Source: Hydractinia symbiolongicarpus | Lineage: Eukaryota > Cnidaria > Hydrozoa > Anthoathecata > Hydractiniidae | Direction of reading: 5' to 3' | DNA length: 64,000 nucleotides | NCBI RefSeq assembly: GCF_029227915.1 | Contig: NC_079876.1 | Coordinates: 22,876,001 to 22,940,000 of the forward strand | Part shown: piece after piece, positions 38,633-48,735 of the stretch | How positions within the stretch are numbered: position 1 is the stretch's first letter | Layout of the letters: every line of letters starts with the position of its first letter | Translations under genes and position numbers: made by a program | Notes under the pieces: generated by a model | The model's input: only the letters and a program-made list of their open reading frames with translations | What the model was told of the DNA's origin: nothing | The model's database searches: none

Positions 38633-39789
38633 ACCGTAGGAATGCAACTGCTACTTTCTGGTTGACTAATTTTTGCAGGACAGTTGCGCAACAGTTTTGT
38701 TGATCCGTGGCCATATCAACTAAACTAACAATGAAGCTACACCCTTTTAATTATACTATAGTGAGGCTGATGATTAAAATTATGGATTTAATTTATTTCA
38801 TTCACTATTTCGATTTCGAAAGTCATCTCGAACATTGTAGTTCAACTTTATTTTTCGATTAAACCTAAACAATTAAAAGTTGTAGTTAAAAAATTTAAAA
38901 TGTAGTTGATATCTTGGGTATTCTTATGGTAAAAGTTTAATCTACCAACTTCTACCCAGTGTGTGTTTGAAGTGTACATGTGCGCTTCATGTCTTTCCTG
39001 AAAGTTTGCGCTTAAACTTTAAGGACATTAGGCTACCGGAGTGCTTGAAACCATGTTACGTTATACAGTTGTATACTACTTTAAATCATTTTATAACAGG
39101 GGAAGAGTGCTGAGCGGAAATAATCGACCAAGATTTCGAGGTGTGGATGCTTTTTCCATGCTCGACACGAATAAGATACCATTCTTTCCTGTTCAGAAAG
39201 TACAACCAGGCAACTGTAAACAACGTTCTATCTAAATGTCATCGGTGTTTTAAATGGCGATGGATCGAGCTGGCAGCAGCATGTGCGTTGACTGATGGTT
39301 TTCAACAAGTCTGAGTTTGGTGGGATATTTTTAAATGTTCAAACTTATTAAAAATTATTATGCGGTAACTCCATTGTTCTTTCTAAACGTTTAAGCGATT
39401 TCTCACTATTTTATTTGACTAAAGCTAGAATTTTTGGTCTTTTAAGTCTCACTATTTAGCTTAGCTAGCTAGCTACTTTAGTCTAATTAATGTTTGTTTT
39501 TAATCCGCCATGTTTGAAAGTGACTTCCAAAATAATTATGCGAATATTTAAAAACAATACTGTGAATTTAAAGTGGCTAATATTTTTTCTTTTGAAATCA
39601 GTTGTTAGTTTAAATGTTAACTGTCAAGGTAGGTTATTCTAAACTGTCTTTTTTCTCTTCTCTATCAAAAATATCAAAAAGGAAAAAAGGATGAGTTTAG
39701 TTTACTAGACTAAACAACGGTCAACTTTTAATGACCTTCTATGAATTGTGTTAACCAAATGCAATTGCAATCATAAAGTTGTGAGTAAA

Positions 39790-39832
39790 TGCAAAATGTT
39801 GCAACAGTTTAAGCAATGCACGTGTTTTAACG
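39790..39832 (+). promoter_or_regulatory. Upstream-box relic without a gene
   Basis: TGCAAAATGTTGCAACAG and then CAATGCACGTGTTTTAACG match the conserved box of the peptide genes, with a TATAAAAA downstream. No exon 1 follows within 500 bases, so this is probably the remnant of a deleted member. Confidence 0.4.
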
Positions 39833-42800
39833 CACTATAAAAAAAATAATTAGTTGATATCTTCAGATATCTCGTTTGTCAGGAAATAGTAATGTTCATT
39901 ATTTGTTAACTCATACATGCATTAAATAGTATAAATTTCTTTTATGATTGCAATTAAATGATGATGGACCTTGAACGAAACGAAATTGCAGCTCTCAGTT
40001 TAGTAATAAGGTCATCTGGGATATTATTTTCCCTTCCTAAATTGAATAAAATGTAGAAATAATGTGCTGCCTAGTATCACTTTGAAGTAGGAAATGAGCT
40101 AAAAATTGTACTTTGAAATTCAGTTTGAGCTCACTTACGGTTGCATTTTGTCTGCTACCCAGATGAATAATAGTGTCGCATAACCTAGCAATATTATTTA
40201 TTATTTTCTTAACAAAAACTCTTACTTATGACTTGTCCGCCTGATAACATAAAGTAATGAAATTACTCAGACTGGAGCTTCGTTGTACATGTTTTCCCAT
40301 GGGTATTTTGTGCATTTTGTCTGCCAATTAACACAAAGTAAACAAATCGTGACACCGAACTGATTGCTTAGTACAGGCAAACTGTGTCGCCCAACCATAA
40401 ATACACATTTTCAGTTTAAATATAAACACAGGAACCAGGCCGCCCTCCCCCAAATTCAAAATCTTTTTATGTTGAAATTTTACAGAATGTTTATGTAGTG
40501 AAAAAATGCAGCTGGCAGGCTAGCAACACTTCATACAACATCGAGGGGAAAGGGGATTTCACCTTCATACAAAATTAAGATCATGAGGAAGGGGGTTTTC
40601 CCTAAAAATTTATGAAGGGTTGTAGATAGCGACAAGCCAAACATAAGAATAATTTTTAACATACCAGTATATACTTCGAAAGAATAGGAATAAATTTCTC
40701 TAGATCTAGCCAGCTGGCTTTACTAGGATGCTGCCTGGAAATGTTTATTGCTAAAATCCTTAAATTGGTCTGTTTGAAATTTATCGATGGCTAAAAAACG
40801 TGATGATATATTCATCTAACCATGTTATAATACACAGAAATAAACATTTCTATCAATACAAAGTATTCAGAAGGGAAAAAGGTCAAAAGGAGACCTAAAA
40901 ATCTCACATCATTACTGACATCATCACCAAACTAAAAAGGCTGTCGTAAGCTTTTTTTTCGGATTCTGCAGTAATTCCAAAATTAAGCGGCGGACAACTG
41001 AAACAAAGTTCGTAAAAACCAGGTTCTGCGGAGATTTTGCGAAAAAGCCTGGAACACACAGAATACGGCTATTAATAAAGAGATTTGCCAAGTCAAGCCA
41101 CAATTACTTGTGTGAACCGGTGAGAAACGCCAGGTTGAGTGTTAATTAGATCCCCAAAATGTACCACACATCGAGCGCACACAGCATTATGGTGTTTCGG
41201 GTGTCATATACTTTCAAGAAATAGGTATCCTTCAACTTTAGCGGAAATAGAGACACAGTTTACAACCTTATTGCCCGTCATAGTAAACACAGTTGGTTAA
41301 CATGTTTCTATTTTGCGGAATAAGCTTCCGCGAAAGTTCCAAAATTATTCGGACCAGCAGGTTGAGCGCTTAGTGCAGGTAAACCGTCTCGTATGTATGT
41401 CCGTATGTTTTTTTTTTTAAAAAAAATCTGTCGCAACTCTAGTCAGTTTGTATAAAAACACAGTAACGAGCTAAATCAATCGCACAGTAATTTTATTTTG
41501 TTGAATAAAAAATAATTGTGGGTAGAAGTAAACCCAAATATCAAAGGTTAATCGAGAATGTTTTCTCATCAATAAACTTTAAAATTTTGCCAAAGTTTAT
41601 AATAGAGTAGCTACCTCAAAAGAACTGTATGTGGTAAGAAGAAAATTAATGGCTATGATAAAAATCACTTCTGCCAAATTTAATAAAAACGTTAAAAAAA
41701 GACTAGCTGACTGGTTGACTTTAGGATTCTCCCTTAAAATCTACGTTGCTAGCAAAATCTTAAAATTTTTATGTTCAAGATTCGTGCATGGCTAGAAACT
41801 ATATTTATCTTATAAAATATATAAAAAAGATATAAAAAAAATTATTACAAAAGACAAAAACTTCAATTGAAACAAACTTACTAATCTTAACGCCACAGCT
41901 TTTAAAATAGACTTTCGCCAACATGTCGAAGCCGCGAAACACTTCTACTTAGCTAGTTATAAAAGTGGTACTTCGCCATTGGTCAACTTCGTGCGAGCGG
42001 TAAGGAAGAGCAGGTTATACCGAAACAAAGCTGCGGCGCTGCTAGAATTCCAAAAATAAAGCTGGGGCGCCACCATTTGGAACAAAATACGGCTATTATC
42101 AAATAGATTACAGTGACTTTTGTTTTAATATGCAGTATTCATAAGCAGTCATATTATTTTTTACAGCTGCTACAGTTAAAATCATGTTAAATATGTCATA
42201 ATTCCAAACACAAGGCATTTTTAACCAGTCTTTCCACAGTTTGTAAACTTTCTAGCCTAGCAATGCATGGCAAAGCTTGTTTACAAAACCCTTGTTAGTC
42301 AGAATATCAACGTTGTACAAAACACAAAAGTAAAAAAATGTAAATTTTAGGGTTATATATATTTTTTTAACGATCAATTTCGTTTTCCAGTTATAACTAT
42401 AGCACAATTCTCTTCAGCGACATGTTACTCTTTTTCCTAACCGTCTCTCCTACAAACCACCTGTGACAAAGCAGCAAATGTCAAAGAAAAGAGCCTAAAA
42501 TATTTTAAAGTAACTGATTTATACAACCTTCACCTCCATAGTAGTCGCTCACTCTTAACCGGGCAGTTTGGCATTGATTAATGTCATTAACATTAATTAC
42601 CAAAGCTTTGGTGTGTTAAAAGGTCCTTTTACTTTTTATCAGTTATCTTTCTACCCACCCAACATTCTTTAAATTGCAATATTACTTATTGTTCTAAAAG
42701 TTCAACTAGCGTGTGTTTGTGTATAACGTCGACGAAACAGAGCTTTTGTTACTGGATTTCACGACTTTACGTCAATATAGTATGCAAAAACAGCTATTTA

Positions 42801-43170
42801 TAGAAAGCATTTATTTCCAAATAGGATGCACTTATGTTACCTCATAACACTGTTTGTAACAAAACATGGAAGTATTACAACCTTACGACAACTTCCCTAT
42901 TTTTCAGATGAAATTACTTATGTACTTCAAAGAGAATTATATAAGAACCGTTTTTAGTAGAAAAGTTACAAGAAAATTCTTAATTCCAAAGTGGAATTTT
43001 AGTAACGGTAGTCGTGTAGTTATAACATACCGCATGTTACAAGAATCTAAGTAGCAATAATTTTTTATATGACTTGACTATGTTAAATTGCGAAATTATC
43101 TTTGAAAATATTTGTGTGGTATTAATGATAAATCGAATATTCTCTTAAACCTGTGATTATACTGTTAATT

Positions 43171-43206
43171 GCAAAATGTTGCAACAGTTCAGCCAATGCA
43201 CGTTCG
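43171..43206 (+). promoter_or_regulatory. Conserved upstream box of copy 4
   Basis: TGCAAAATGTTGCAACAG and then CAATGCACGTTCGTTA lie about 115-150 bases upstream of the ATG at 43322. Confidence 0.45.
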
Positions 43207-43239
43207 TTACTATACTTTAACGATATAATTCGTTACCTA

Positions 43240-43260
43240 TATTTTGCATAAATAGGGAAC
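43240..43260 (+). promoter_or_regulatory. TATA region of copy 4
   Basis: TTTTGCATAAATAGGGAACA lies about 70 bases before the ATG. It matches the copy-1 promoter in sequence and distance. Confidence 0.55.
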
Positions 43261-43321
43261 AGTTTTTAAACATTCTCACAACAGTTCTTAAAGCAACAGT
43301 TGCAAATCATACCGTGGAAAT

Positions 43322-43939
43322 ATGAAGCTTACATTGCTACTTCTGGGTATTTGCATTGCCTTTGCTGCTGGTTCGTAAAATGTTTTTACCACTTTTTAAC
43401 ACTTTATATTTTTAATGTGTTAAACTTAAAATGTAATGGTAGTTTTAATTTATTTTTTCAGGGAATGCTATTTCAAGTGATGATGATGTCTCAGATGAGG
43501 TGACAGGTAAAGTATACATATTTCTATTTTTCTTAATTTTTTGTGTTACACATTTTTATAATATTATTTACTTTGTCAATTTATTTTAGATTTACCAGAA
43601 ACACAAGAAGACAACGCTCTTGAAGAGAATTTTGACGACGAAGAAAATAATCTTGAAAATGATGACGACTGTGATGATGATGACGAGATGAGCGATCCTA
43701 ATGCATCAAATGACGGAAAATGTTATCGAAGACGTTACCGAAGACGTTACCAAAGACGCTATCGTTATGGTCATGGGTATGGTGGACACGGATACGGATA
43801 CGGAGGAAGGTATGGCCGCGATCGAAAATACCGTCATGGACGTCAATATAGTTACGGCGGCAGATATGGGTACGGAGGAAGATATGGTTACGGAGGGAGA
43901 TACGGTTACGGAAGACGGTACAGAAGCAAAGATGATTAA
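43322..43939 (+). CDS. Secreted acidic/RY-YGG-rich prepropeptide, copy 4 (intact)
   Basis: Exons 43322-43370, 43462-43506 and 43590-43939 give 444 bases and 147 residues. Residues 1-16 (MKLTLLLLGICIAFAA) form a signal peptide. About 23-65 is Asp/Glu-rich with Cys59 in DDDCDDDD. SDPNASNDGK leads to Cys76. Residues 77-142 are Arg/Tyr/Gly-rich: RRRYRRRYQRRYRYGHGYGG, a KYRHGRQYS variant, then RYGYGG repeats. The end is RYRSKDD. There are 19 Tyr in the last 71 residues. A poly(A) signal AATAAA lies at 43967-43972. The upstream box and TATA region are the best preserved of the family. Likely secreted; the RRxYRRR stretch could be cut by furin-like proteases to free the basic part (inference). Antimicrobial or adhesive/matrix roles both fit. 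Confidence 0.82.
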
Positions 43940-43966
43940 AAAGTGTAGTTAACAACAATTTTTTGT

Positions 43967-43972
43967 AATAAA
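43967..43972 (+). terminator. Poly(A) signal of copy 4
   Basis: AATAAA, 28 bases after the stop codon. Confidence 0.5.
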
Positions 43973-44635
43973 ATAATCTTATCTGCTTAATGATTTTCCT
44001 ATCCATTTACATTTCCCGAGGATAAACGCATAAAATAGTTTACCACATCTTCACTTTTTTTTTACTATTTTCAGCTGATCTGGTGGATACCAGTAGCAAT
44101 TTTATTTTAGAAAAAAAGACTTCTCTATATACCACAATTCACCACTTCCATCCAGTACTTTACCGGTTAAACCACGAATATGGGAGGTTTATGATAGAAA
44201 GTTGAACAAAAACTGTTCCACACTTTCCAACGCATTAGGCCCTGACGACCTTGTTGTGCAAAAAAATAACGGTATCGAACATTAGAAATCTAGCAATTCA
44301 AAGTTTTGAAAGATATTAAAGATTATGAAACAGTGCCTATTCGAAAAATGGTTTAGTTTTTAATCTTCCCCTGGACTAGCTGATAATCTAGGCTCTTTTT
44401 GCTTTTATGGCCAGCTATATCACCACCAGATCCACTGTTTGAAAAGAGGGAACAACAACAAGTTCATTATACAATATACAATTTATAGAACAGTAGTAGA
44501 ACAGTAGTATTACATGTTATATAACTCCTAGGACAGTAGTAGAACAATAGTTGTAGAACACAGCACTGGGCAAATATACAATATACAATATTCAGAGGTG
44601 GAAGGGATCTCTATCAGCAAAAGTAAAAACTTGTA

Positions 44636-44700
44636 CCGAGCGGGATTTAAACCAGCGATCACTGGCTAGCGTCAACTCAGCTATCGGTCCGTTGGTAAGA
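44636..44700 (-). repeat. tRNA-derived SINE-like remnant (block B)
   Basis: On the minus strand TAGCTGAGTTGACG (A-box-like) and GGTTTAAATCCC (decayed B box) correspond to 28680-28745. It was copied with the block. Confidence 0.45.
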
Positions 44701-45429
44701 CGAGTTTGCAATTACTTTTTCTCTCACTGCAGAAACGAGTCTAGATCTTTCTCTCTATATATAGAGAGTGAGATCTGAAGATTTTAACAACAGATAGATT
44801 ATAAAGGTTTCAAGAAAGTATTATTTCCCATATCAAAGCAGTTCTGTTATTATATATCCCAAAAAACTTAGTGCTAAAGCTACGGAAACTCTTGTGTTGA
44901 TGATTGCACGAAAAACGTTTGTTTAAAAAGCCTTGGAAATAACTGGTCATAACTTTTTACTAATTTTATTAGTCAAGGATGAAATCTGTGGTAGAGCTGC
45001 GGCTTCATTTGGAGCGGGATCTCTTTCCGATATAGAAAAAGTTACAAGATACTGATTAGAAATAATTAATTGGTTTGCGTCTAAGCTTTTGTATGAGAAA
45101 CTCATTTTAATATCTTCAAATAAAGTTTAGTTAACTAGGCTACGCGGAAAGAGCTGGAGGTACATGCCTCACTGAAACAATAGTAATGAATTATTTGCAT
45201 TACACATGGCAACTTTCAGCCTTTAACAAAATAACTTGAAAAGCTAGCTAGCTTTAATATGAACTGCTATCACTGTAAAAATCTTTGCAATTTTAAGCAC
45301 TTCAGTAAAAACAAAACACTTGCCTAACTTTTACCAGCACATACTCAGTATTTTCTTCTGTAATTTCTGTTCGTTTTTTGGGAAAAAGCACGGAGTAAAA
45401 GAGACGAGGTTGCCACATGCCAGCACCGT

Positions 45430-45493
45430 TTCCTTTTTAAGCTTTTCAGCTTTCCTTTTTAAGCTTTTCAGTTTCCTTTTTAAGCTTTTCAGT
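45430..45493. repeat. Three tandem 21-bp units
   Basis: TTCCTTTTTAAGCTTTTCAG is repeated three times with small changes. It is not present in tandem in block A. Confidence 0.85.
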
Positions 45494-46199
45494 TCTTATT
45501 TTGTCCCATCCAATAAACGAAAAATCAGGAAATAAGGGGTTACAAAAGTCGAGGTGTAGGGGGATAAAAGTGTACTTATTGGCAAATTTAACTGCCTTTT
45601 ATTACAGCTGCTTGGTTTAAACTTATTTTTTCCTGCTAGGGATAAAACACCTTACCTGTTCGTGCGGAAATTATCAGTCATATTGCTTTGTGATGATTTT
45701 ATATGATTTTTTTTAACTAAATTTTGAGAACCACAATATTTTTCTTGGTAGGGTTCGCGTAGCAAAAGTGCTCCACAATTGCTTCGCAAAAAGCAGGGGT
45801 CTAATACGTCTTTACAACAGCTTTACATCTTATTAAAATTATTTTACCTGGGCTTATCAGAAAATCCCGTTGATGTATGCCTCTTTTTATAAGAAATTTA
45901 AAGTAGATATAAATTTATATTATTATCTCTCTATTATAATTTATTACGAATTTGACGAAATTGAATTTCAAGATTATAAAGCACCCGTTAGACAATATTA
46001 AGGTTCTTTATCGCAATTTAACTGAATGAGGAAATGGTAACACCCTTGTAAAATATTAATGTAAAATCAAAATTAGCATTTATTTTTCATTACATTATTA
46101 ATTGCAAAGTATTGCAAGAGTAACAGCGAGGCACGTGTTTAATGTGTTTTAAGGAGATAATTAATTACCTCTATTAAGCATAAACACTTTTTTAAAATT

Positions 46200-46246
46200 C
46201 TAAAGCTTGACCTTTTTGTTGAGTATTTGTACTGCCTTTACTGCAG
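46200..46246 (+). pseudogene. Exon-1 relic of the peptide family (block B, second gene)
   Basis: TAAAGCTTGACC and then GAGTATTTGTACTGCC, up to GCAG|GTTAGTAAT, align with exon 1 of the intact genes. The ATG is CTA and two bases are missing. Exons 2 and 3 are absent: an unidentified GC-richer stretch and then Helitron copies (from 46398) follow. It is the counterpart of the intact copy 3. Confidence 0.65.
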
Positions 46247-46397
46247 GTTAGTAATAATACAAGAATATCCGATTACCCCCGGCTGTACCGCAAAATATTG
46301 GCAAAGGTCTAAGCGGCGACCGAGCTTGCATGGTCGGTTTAATGACTGTACCTGGCAGTGTGATGTTTTCCTTATATCTGACGTTTTTATTAGCTAA

Positions 46398-47055
46398 CTA
46401 GTCGATAAAGCCTGTTGAAAAATCCACTAAGGCAGGATAAAAATGCAAACGAAACGTCATTTGAATTTTGATGACGTCAGCAACCCATATACAAAAAATA
46501 TAAGAACCTTGTTTTCACGTTGCCTCTATTGCGTAGAGCTTAAACTGCTGATCAAGGAAATGTTTACGCTCAGGTGCTTTCGATGAACGCCTATAAAGAT
46601 ACGAGGGTTTAAAAATTTTACTGCTTCAGCAATGGCCCGTCAAAACGCAAAAATGTTTTTTAGAAATTTGTACACCTATAGTTTCATCGTATAGATCTTG
46701 AAACGCTGATCAAGAAAATGTATAGGATCATGTACTTTTGACAAACGGTTGCAGAGATATTAGGGTTTGAAGGTTTTTCGATGACGTCATCAATCCGTTT
46801 ATTCTGAAACGGATTTGAGGAAAAATTACCCAAATGGTAATCATTGACGTCACCACCTCGTTTCCAAGTTATTTGGCCTCAAAGTTTAAGTGCACTGTAA
46901 TGGCTTCATTAATTTAATATAGTTGAAGTAGTGTTATTGACATCGCGCCGTAACGTCAGAAAATTTAATATTTGAGACCTCTCTTTTTCAAAGGAAAATT
47001 AACACATCCACTGTGCTTGTCACAGACAAACAAACTCTCTGTATTCTTATATAGA
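46398..47055 (-). mobile_element. Helitron-like element, tandem unit 1 on the minus strand
   Basis: The 3' end is CTAG at 46398-46401 after an A, with a partly decayed CCTGTTGAAAAATCCAC hairpin. The 5' end is TCTATATAAGAATAC (complement of 47041-47055). The next unit's CTAG starts immediately at 47056, so the units are joined head to tail. It carries several TGACGTCA palindromes. Confidence 0.65.
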
Positions 47056-48735
47056 CTAGTCAATAAAGCCCGTGGAAAAATCCATTTAGGCAGAAGATTA
47101 ATGGAAAAAATAGGTTGTTTAGGTCTTTCGCTGACATCAGCAGCGTATTAACAAAAAAAAATTGGCGAATTTTGTTTATTCGTTTTCTGTAATGTGCAGA
47201 GCTTGAAACACTGATGAGAAAAATGTATAGTGTATATCAAGTGTAATTAACGAAAGGTTAAGAAGATATAAAGGTTTAAAAATTTTGCTGACGTCAGCAA
47301 ACTCCATACCAAAAGTACAAAAATTTTGACATTAGCAAATATTTCAGTATATCGAATACTGCCTATTAACCAAAAAATAATCTGAAAAAGCAAAAAAAAA
47401 ACACTCGCAAGGAGTAAGTCCTATTTAACAAAAAAGTTCTTAAAATCTTACACAAAATGTCAAATGCCAAATCGCATGAAATCCTGCCAACAAAAATCTA
47501 GACGAAATATAAAAAACAACGGCTTGCGAGGTGTAAAATCTAGTTGGTACAAAGTTAAACATTGACAGGCACAACACTGGCAGTTACGACACCAATAACG
47601 ATACGACACCAACAATGTCAGAAATAACACTTCTGAAATATGTATAATACATCTTATGTGATTATGTTGAAGAACTTCAATATTTTATTCTGAAGTGTCA
47701 AAAAGACAGGCTTGCAAGGGTAAGCACAGATCTATGAAAATAAGTTCTTTGTGCATTTTAAACATTGTCTTTTCGCTAAATGCTTATACAACAATATCAA
47801 AAAGCCATAGTTTGGAAAACATCAAATTAACTGGTTAATTTTTTCCTGATGATCCGTGCTGCCCTTTACTAAACATTTTAAACCGAAATGTTAAAAAAGC
47901 AATGAGCTTTGGAATAAACAAAGATCATTATTTTGGAAAACATTGTATACAGTCCATTCTCATAAAGTTTACACAAAAAGTAAAATAAATCGGTTTTGAA
48001 AGAAACAAAACAAAAAAAAATCTTTCATAAAAAGATTATGAAACACATTAATTATAGAAAATTATAGAACATTCAGTCATTTTAGTGCATACAGACTTGC
48101 CCATTAGATTACACAATATAAGAAATAAAAAAGTTTCACTTAGAACATTTGGTAATTTCTTTACATCACCAAACGATTATTACTACAAAATTTTGTAAAA
48201 TTCTTAACAAATACGAAAACATGAAACCGAAGAATTTTCTTCCAGTAAAAATGACATCACATTTTCCCAACAAAAGTTTATAACACGAAATATAAAAAGA
48301 CATCAGCTTACACAACAGCTTACAATAAAGTGTAATTCTACAAAATTAGTTCTTTGAGTATACATATTGCATGTGGTTTATTTCCATAAAAGTTTACATA
48401 CAAAATTTTAAATAACAGCAGTTTGCAACACAAAAAATATAAATGGACAACCATATCATCCTCTCATAAATTTTTTTAATTCAAAGTCATAAACCCACGT
48501 AAATTTCCAATGAAATGTCAACAACCCCTGTAAACATAACTTGGAATTTTACATGTAGGCTGACAAAGGTTTAACAGGATGTCAGAAACAAAACAATAAA
48601 AAATAGCAACTCATAGGTTAGAGCTACCTAGCTATGGAAGCCTTGAAGCTAACATTAGCTAGCTAACGTAGCTAAGACACCTAGTTTAATATACTTAAGC
48701 TGGGGAGACTTACGTCTATAGCTATTATTAGCTAG
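47056..48735 (-). mobile_element. Helitron-like element, long variant, 5'-truncated
   Basis: It begins (3' end) with CTAG and GCCCGTGGAAAAATCCAT. Its interior matches, in inverted orientation, the long unit at 56956-59176: for example CTTTTTGATATTGTTG with TAAGCATTTAG, and GCTAATGTTAGCTTC near 48650. The 5' terminus is missing. No replicase/helicase is encoded, so it is non-autonomous. Confidence 0.55.

Larger units (their letters stand above)
38356..43094. other. Intergenic, repeats and decayed transposon ends
   Basis: No supported gene in 4.7 kb. It holds a foldback (38525-38632), a box relic of the peptide family (39790-39832), a segment like 26455-26650 (about 40040-40235), and Helitron-like 5' ends on the minus strand (AATACGGCTATTA near 41070 and 42090). 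It also has two copies of the dispersed AGTGCAGGTAAAC motif (about 40340 and 41345). Confidence 0.5.
43973..46199. other. Spacer of duplicated block B
   Basis: It aligns piecewise with 27869-31650. It has a tRNA-like SINE remnant at 44636-44700, a (TA)n/(CT)n tract near 44750, three tandem copies of a roughly 21-bp unit at 45430-45493, and the near-identical segment 45755-46175. No supported gene. Confidence 0.55.
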
